Assembly: GCF_002251735.1 (NCBI RefSeq)
Contig: NZ_NOXS01000022.1
Coordinates: forward strand, 2,460 to 66,459
DNA length: 64,000 nt
Reading direction: 5' to 3'
Origin: Elstera cyanobacteriorum
GTDB lineage: Bacteria; Pseudomonadota; Alphaproteobacteria; Elsterales; Elsteraceae
Shown here: positions 60,510 to 64,000 of the stretch, piece after piece
Position numbering within the stretch: position 1 is the first letter of the stretch
How the letters are laid out: every line of letters begins with the position of its first letter
The notes under the pieces: generated by a model
What the model saw: only the letters and a program-made list of their open reading frames with translations
The model's database searches: none
Told to the model about the DNA's origin: nothing
Made by a program: the position numbers and the translations under genes

Positions 60510-61232
60510 TCAGGAGCGCGCAGGCGCGTCCGGGTCGGGGATATTCAGGGTACGGCGCCAGCGGGCCATCAGCGTCCGCCGCCGGACGGGGGGGCGGTCG
60601 GGCAGGGGGCTCAGTGCCTGCATGCGGTCGAGCCGGAAGTGGCGGTAGTCTTGGCGGCTTTCGCACCAGGCGGCGAGCACCCGCACATCGCGGAAGAACG
60701 CCAGCGCAATCGGCCAGATCGTGCGGCGGCTCATCGCATCGCCCTTGTCACGGTATGTCAGGTCGAGCTTGCGTTCTTCCCGCAGGGCCGTCCGCAGGAT
60801 CGGCAGAGAGAGGCTTTCGGCCAATGCAGGCGCCGGGCCGGTCGCGGCGAAATTGGGAACGATCATACCGGTCCCCGCCATATGGTCGCGCAGGTCGGTC
60901 GGCAAAACCGCTTCGATCTTCGCCAGCGCCTGTTTGGCCGCGCGGGCAAGATCGGCGTCGGATTGGCGCGCGACCCATTGCATCCCCAAGACCAGGGCTT
61001 CCAACTCCGCTTCCGCGAACATCAACGGCGGCAGCAGGAAGCCGGGTTTCAGCACATAGCCAAGGCCCGCCTCCCCCTCGATACTCGCGCCTTGCTCGGT
61101 CAGCGTGCTGATGTCGCGGTAGATGGTCCGAACAGAAACGCCCAATTCCTCCGCCAAAGCCGCCGCCGTCACCGGATAGCGGTGGCGGCGCAGGGCTTCG
61201 ACGAGGGTGAAAAGGCGGTGGCTGCGGCTCAT
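60510..61232 (-). CDS. YafY-type WYL-domain transcriptional regulator
   Basis: A 240-residue regulator: N-terminal winged HTH (SRSHRLFTLVEALRRHRYPVTAAALAEELGVSVRTIYRDISTL; key ALAEELGVSVRTIYRDI), then the WYL ligand domain (about residues 130-230), where RTIWPIALAFFRDVRVLAAWCE carries the core and RHFRLDRM follows. The strict WYL triplet reads VLAAWCE here. ATG 61232 is the family start. It lies 11 bp after the amidotransferase gene and may sense small molecules or nucleic-acid fragments. Confidence 0.88.
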   Translation of the reverse strand: MSRSHRLFTLVEALRRHRYPVTAAALAEELGVSVRTIYRDISTLTEQGASIEGEAGLGYVLKPGFLLPPLMFAEAELEALVLGMQWVARQSDADLARAAKQALAKIEAVLPTDLRDHMAGTGMIVPNFAATGPAPALAESLSLPILRTALREERKLDLTYRDKGDAMSRRTIWPIALAFFRDVRVLAAWCESRQDYRHFRLDRMQALSPLPDRPPVRRRTLMARWRRTLNIPDPDAPARS

Positions 61233-61243
61233 AGGGCAGCAGT

Positions 61244-61942
61244 TTACGGTAAAGCGGCCAGCCAGTCGCGCAGCATTGCCCGCCCGGCAGCGGTTGCACC
61301 GGGGCCGAAGCGGGCGGCATCGGCGCGCAGTTTGGGGATATCGATCCCGGCCCCGGCCAGTTCGGCGGCATGACCAACCAACCAGCGCTCGAACCCATGC
61401 CCCCAGCCTTCGGGATGGCATTGAAAGCCGAGGATCGTCGGCCCTAGGGCGAAGGCTTGATTGGCACAGAGCGCTGTCGCAGCAAGCCGCTCGGCCCCCG
61501 CTGGAATATCGAAGGCATCGCCATGCCAATGCAGCAGGGGCACCCCATCAAGCGCCGCCAGCGGGCTTGCTGTGCCGGGAGCGGTGAGCGTGAGCGGTCC
61601 CCAGCCGATTTCTTTAAGACCGGTCGGGGCAACCTTTGCCCCCAGGGTGCGGGCCATCAATTGCGCGCCGAGGCAAATTCCCAGCGTCGGACGGCGGGCT
61701 GTAAGGCGGGCGGTTAGCAGGGCAATTTCAGCCGCGAGGAACGGATAAATCGTCTCCTCATAGGCACCAACCGGGCCGCCGAGGACGATCAGCAGGTCAT
61801 CCGCCAGCGGGTCAAGCCCGGATATGGGATCGACGGTGGGATCGCGGTAGGTGACCGCATAGCCCGCTTCCGCCAAAGGATCGGCAAAACTGCCCAAGTC
61901 TTCGAAAGCGATATGGCGCAGGACCAGTGCGGTTTTGCTCAT
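61244..61942 (-). CDS. class I glutamine amidotransferase-like protein
   Basis: A 232-residue GMP-synthase-like amidotransferase domain standing alone: LRHIAFEDLGSFAD, IVLGGPVGAYEE, the nucleophile in LGICLGAQLMA (Cys at about residue 97) and the FQCHPEG motif (His at about residue 180, Glu two on). No synthetase domain is attached. Proteins of this type hydrolyse gamma-glutamyl amides. It overlaps the redoxin stop by ATGA. Confidence 0.9.
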   Translation of the reverse strand: MSKTALVLRHIAFEDLGSFADPLAEAGYAVTYRDPTVDPISGLDPLADDLLIVLGGPVGAYEETIYPFLAAEIALLTARLTARRPTLGICLGAQLMARTLGAKVAPTGLKEIGWGPLTLTAPGTASPLAALDGVPLLHWHGDAFDIPAGAERLAATALCANQAFALGPTILGFQCHPEGWGHGFERWLVGHAAELAGAGIDIPKLRADAARFGPGATAAGRAMLRDWLAALP

Positions 61943-62457
61943 AGGGTGCATCCTTCTGGGGTACAGACGGTGGTCTTGGTGGCGAGAGGCGGCGGCACTT
62001 CGGTTAGCAAGGCACCGATTTGGGCACCGAGCCACAAATCTTCGACATGCCCGAAGCGTTTGGCGCGCAGCAACCCCTGGCGGTCGATCAAGATCAGGCT
62101 GGGCGTGCCTTGCAGATCATAGGCGGCCATCGTTTGGGGGAGAGGCTTGCCCGGTAGGTCGATGCCGATGGGAAAGCGCAGCCGATACTCGTGAATGAAC
62201 GCCCGCAGGGCGGTTTCGCCCTGGGCCGCGTGATGCTCGAACACGGTATGCAGGCCGATCACAGCGACTTGATCGGCGGGAAACAGCGCCGCCGCGCGGG
62301 CAAGCTGCGGTAATCCCGCCTGCACGCAGCCCGGGCACAGCATCTGAAAACTACCGAGCAGGATAATCCGCCCGCGCAAACTGTCCAACGACAGCGGTTC
62401 GGGCGTGTTCAGCCAGGTTTCAATGGACCAAGCGGGGGCGGGGCGCAGGCGGGGCAT
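61939..62457 (-). CDS. redoxin-family (TlpA/AhpC-like) protein
   Basis: A 172-residue thioredoxin-fold protein: PRLRPAPAWSIETWLNTPEPLSLDSLRGRIILLGSFQMLCPGC (key LGSFQMLCPGC, CPGC at about residues 41-44), VIGLHTVFEHH, GTPSLILIDRQG with the cis-Pro, and an unusual C-terminus TTVCTPEGCTL that adds a second Cys pair. No signal peptide, so cytoplasmic. GGAGGAGATCATC precedes the ATG. It lies 20 bp after the periplasmic protein gene. Probably a peroxiredoxin-like or thiol-transfer enzyme. Confidence 0.82.
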   Translation of the reverse strand: MPRLRPAPAWSIETWLNTPEPLSLDSLRGRIILLGSFQMLCPGCVQAGLPQLARAAALFPADQVAVIGLHTVFEHHAAQGETALRAFIHEYRLRFPIGIDLPGKPLPQTMAAYDLQGTPSLILIDRQGLLRAKRFGHVEDLWLGAQIGALLTEVPPPLATKTTVCTPEGCTL

Positions 62458-62477
62458 GATGATCTCCTCCCTAAACC

Positions 62478-63179
62478 TTAGGGTTTGACCGAACCGGGAA
62501 GGCTGAGAGTGCCGGAGGCGACCTTGAACACGGCGTTCACGCACAGCAGTGGCGCGTGCAGATTACCGTTGACCTTGAGGCCTGCCGTCACCCCATCGAA
62601 CTTGAAATCGGCGGGCGCGCCGATGGCGGCTTTCGGAACGCGCACTTCCACCGCCTCGCCCGCGAAGACCAGCGGATAGTCGGGGCTGTCGATCAGCAGC
62701 GGCACCCCCGGCCAAGTTTCCGGCAGCTTGGGTTTGCTCCCCGCCGGGATATCGCGGACCTTAAGGCCGCCGCCGCAGGCTTTGTCTTCGGCCAGCACAA
62801 CCCAGTGGGAATGCCAGACGTGGCGGTTTTTGGCCCCTTTGGCGCCATCATCAAAATCCGGGTGGAAGGTCACGGCGAGGGCGACAATCCCTTGATCCTG
62901 GGCAAAGCCGATGGCGCCGCTGTTCAGGCTGGTCGGCCAGACATAGGCATAGACGTCCGACCCGGCGAACTGCCCGGTGGCCGCTGGACGGGACGCTCCC
63001 GCCTCAGCCCGCACCTGACTGCGGAAGACGAGGTGCGCCCCCTCGCTGCGGATGCTGGTTTCGACCAGATCGAAGGGGGCGGCCACGGCGGCGGCTGGGG
63101 CGCTGATAATGCCTTGGGCGGCGACGGGCAAAGCGAGGGCGGTCACGGCCACAAAGGCCGCGCTGGCAAGAATTTTCAT
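62478..63179 (-). CDS. exported protein of unknown function
   Basis: A 233-residue protein with a signal peptide (MKILASAAFVAVTALALPVAAQG, cut to about residue 22). The mature part has TSIRSEGAHLVFRSQVRAEAG, a YAYVWPTSLN strand, a striking KNRHVWHSHWVVL segment (about residue 120) and single Cys at ACGG and LLCVN that could form a disulfide. I recognise no family. AGGAAATCCCA precedes the ATG. It lies directly after the MarR gene and before the redoxin, so is probably part of the response that MarR controls. Confidence 0.65.
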   Translation of the reverse strand: MKILASAAFVAVTALALPVAAQGIISAPAAAVAAPFDLVETSIRSEGAHLVFRSQVRAEAGASRPAATGQFAGSDVYAYVWPTSLNSGAIGFAQDQGIVALAVTFHPDFDDGAKGAKNRHVWHSHWVVLAEDKACGGGLKVRDIPAGSKPKLPETWPGVPLLIDSPDYPLVFAGEAVEVRVPKAAIGAPADFKFDGVTAGLKVNGNLHAPLLCVNAVFKVASGTLSLPGSVKP

Positions 63180-63194
63180 TGGGATTTCCTTAGA

Positions 63195-63866
63195 TTAGAT
63201 CGGCAGAGACGGCGGCGGGGCGTTGAGGAAGGTTAGCCACGCCGCTTCGGCGGCGTCGGGCGCGGCGGGCTGCTGTTCGGGGCAGTCGAGCCGTAGGTGC
63301 CGGTCGCCGAAGGGGGCATTGACCAGGGCGCAATGGTGCGGGGTCTCCGCATCGGCGTGCGCATTCGGCCTAAAATGGGTGCAGGTGATACACAGGCGCC
63401 CCGGCGTGATCATGCCGCTGACCTGCATCTGCCGGATCATCTTCAAGATAACCCGGTAGAAGATCGCCTGTTCCTGGGGGGGCAGCTCGGCCACGGTTTG
63501 CAGCAGCGCATCCGGCCAATCGGCGATGGTGGCGAGCAGAGCGAAGCCTGCATCGGTGATCGCGATCCGCTTGGCGCGCCCATCCTGGGGGTCGGGGCTT
63601 TGCACGGCCAGCCCGCGCGCCAGCAGCGGTTGCAGGGCTTCCGTCATCGCGGGGGCTTTGATCGCCAGCGATTGCGCAAGCAGGCTAGGGCGCATCCCCT
63701 CCGCCTGATTGCGCAGCAGCGCGAGGATTTGGCTTTGCGTCGGCGAGAGGCCATGCGGGGCGGCCCCCTGCTGGGCATTGGTCTTTAAGGCCAGCGCCAG
63801 CCGCGACAGGCCAGCAGCGACGCGCAGGCCAATCGGGTCGTTGATCTTGTCGAACGGGGTTTCCAT
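63195..63866 (-). CDS. MarR family regulator with Cys/His-rich C-terminal domain
   Basis: A 223-residue protein. Residues up to about 150 are a MarR winged helix: LSPTQSQILALLRN, LLAQSLAIKAPAMTEALQPLLARGL (key AIKAPAMTEALQPLLARGL), SPDPQDGRAKRIAITDAGF (wing). After it comes an added domain, CITCTHFRPNAHADAETPHHCALV and HLRLDCPE, with four Cys and several His spaced like a metal site. First gene of a minus-strand series of seven. Two palindromes flank its promoter, which suggests autoregulation, perhaps redox- or metal-sensing. Confidence 0.88.
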   Translation of the reverse strand: METPFDKINDPIGLRVAAGLSRLALALKTNAQQGAAPHGLSPTQSQILALLRNQAEGMRPSLLAQSLAIKAPAMTEALQPLLARGLAVQSPDPQDGRAKRIAITDAGFALLATIADWPDALLQTVAELPPQEQAIFYRVILKMIRQMQVSGMITPGRLCITCTHFRPNAHADAETPHHCALVNAPFGDRHLRLDCPEQQPAAPDAAEAAWLTFLNAPPPSLPI

Positions 63867-63880
63867 CGCGGCGGCTCCTA

Positions 63881-63943
63881 TGCTTCGGCTACCGAAATAG
63901 ACCGATACGATGCGGGAGTCAAGTTGCTTTGGCTGCCGAAGTA
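63881..63943 (-). promoter_or_regulatory. marR promoter with two operator-like palindromes
   Basis: On the minus strand, TTGACT (63917-63922) and TATTTC (63894-63899) are separated by exactly 17 bp. A 19-base element, TGCTTCGGCTACCGAAATA (63881-63899, plus strand), covers the -10 box. A second copy at 63925-63943 with four differences lies just upstream of the -35 box. Each contains an inverted TTCGG/CCGAA-type repeat, perfect in the first copy and with one mismatch in the second. Their centres are 44 bp apart. This is what an autorepressing MarR operator pair would look like. Confidence 0.68.
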
Positions 63944-64000
63944 TATTTTTCTACAGAAACCCGATCCAACGGCCAGCGACCAAGGTTGCAAGCCATAGTA

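Overview
The window is high-GC DNA, coding-dense on both strands, from an alphaproteobacterium, probably of the Rhodospirillales. The assignment rests on gene content: MipZ, an RcdA-type DUF1465 protein and a TrcR-type DUF1013 protein are alphaproteobacterial cell-cycle proteins, and class II DAHP synthase, DUF1192, DUF2256 and the zinc-free type of ribosomal protein L31 fit the same group. The species cannot be named from the sequence alone. Most of the window is ordinary chromosome, with three patches of foreign or decayed DNA: a phage lysis module at 1-1062, a graveyard at about 28.8-29.9 kb, and an AT-rich patch at about 48.6-49.2 kb.

Layout. 1-1.1 kb: end of a phage-type operon (XhlA-like, endolysin-like and holin-like genes). 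1.2-11.6 kb: housekeeping and stress genes, including a gabD-gor pair, an Lrp regulator, a nicotinate phosphoribosyltransferase, DAHP synthase, and two tiny lipoprotein genes that share a repeated upstream element. 11.6-15.3 kb: tRNA-Thr, then an iron locus in which piuC diverges from imelysin plus a di-heme oxidoreductase across a Fur-like palindrome. 15.3-28.1 kb: cysQ coupled to an orphan molybdopterin hydroxylase subunit, then a LysR-flanked peptide ABC transporter operon that also carries a CocE-type hydrolase and a CapA protein. 28.2-30.2 kb: cold-shock protein, IF-1, remnants of an asparagine-synthase/lasso-cyclase-like gene abutting a broken IS481 element, and tRNA-Val. 30.3-35.7 kb: an FeS photolyase, SDR and SnoaL-like operon facing a DUF3833/MFS pair. 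35.7-41.9 kb: a block typical of alphaproteobacteria (trcR, quinone oxidoreductase, DUF1192, rcdA, rpmE, ABC exporter) containing a higBA toxin-antitoxin pair and a candidate small RNA.

41.9-46.3 kb: an RND efflux pump and its adaptor. 46.5-48.3 kb: a LivH-type permease with an unusual lipoprotein-like N-terminal domain, coupled to a DCC-family protein. 49.3-53.1 kb: gltX, pyrE, an enoyl-CoA hydratase-family gene and mipZ. 53.2-58.4 kb: galU, ugd, phosphomannomutase and a GT-C-like membrane protein, which together look like a sugar-nucleotide and surface-glycan operon. 58.4-59.5 kb: a CcdA and thioredoxin pair. 59.6-63.9 kb: a seven-gene minus-strand series starting with a MarR regulator whose promoter is bracketed by two near-identical palindromes.

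No CRISPR array, rRNA gene or intact mobile element is visible. The less ordinary signals are the duplicated lipoprotein promoter, the MarR operator pair, the fused LivH protein, the lasso-cyclase-like remnant and the partial photolyase/lipid-stress cluster. None is proved to be a new system by sequence reading alone.
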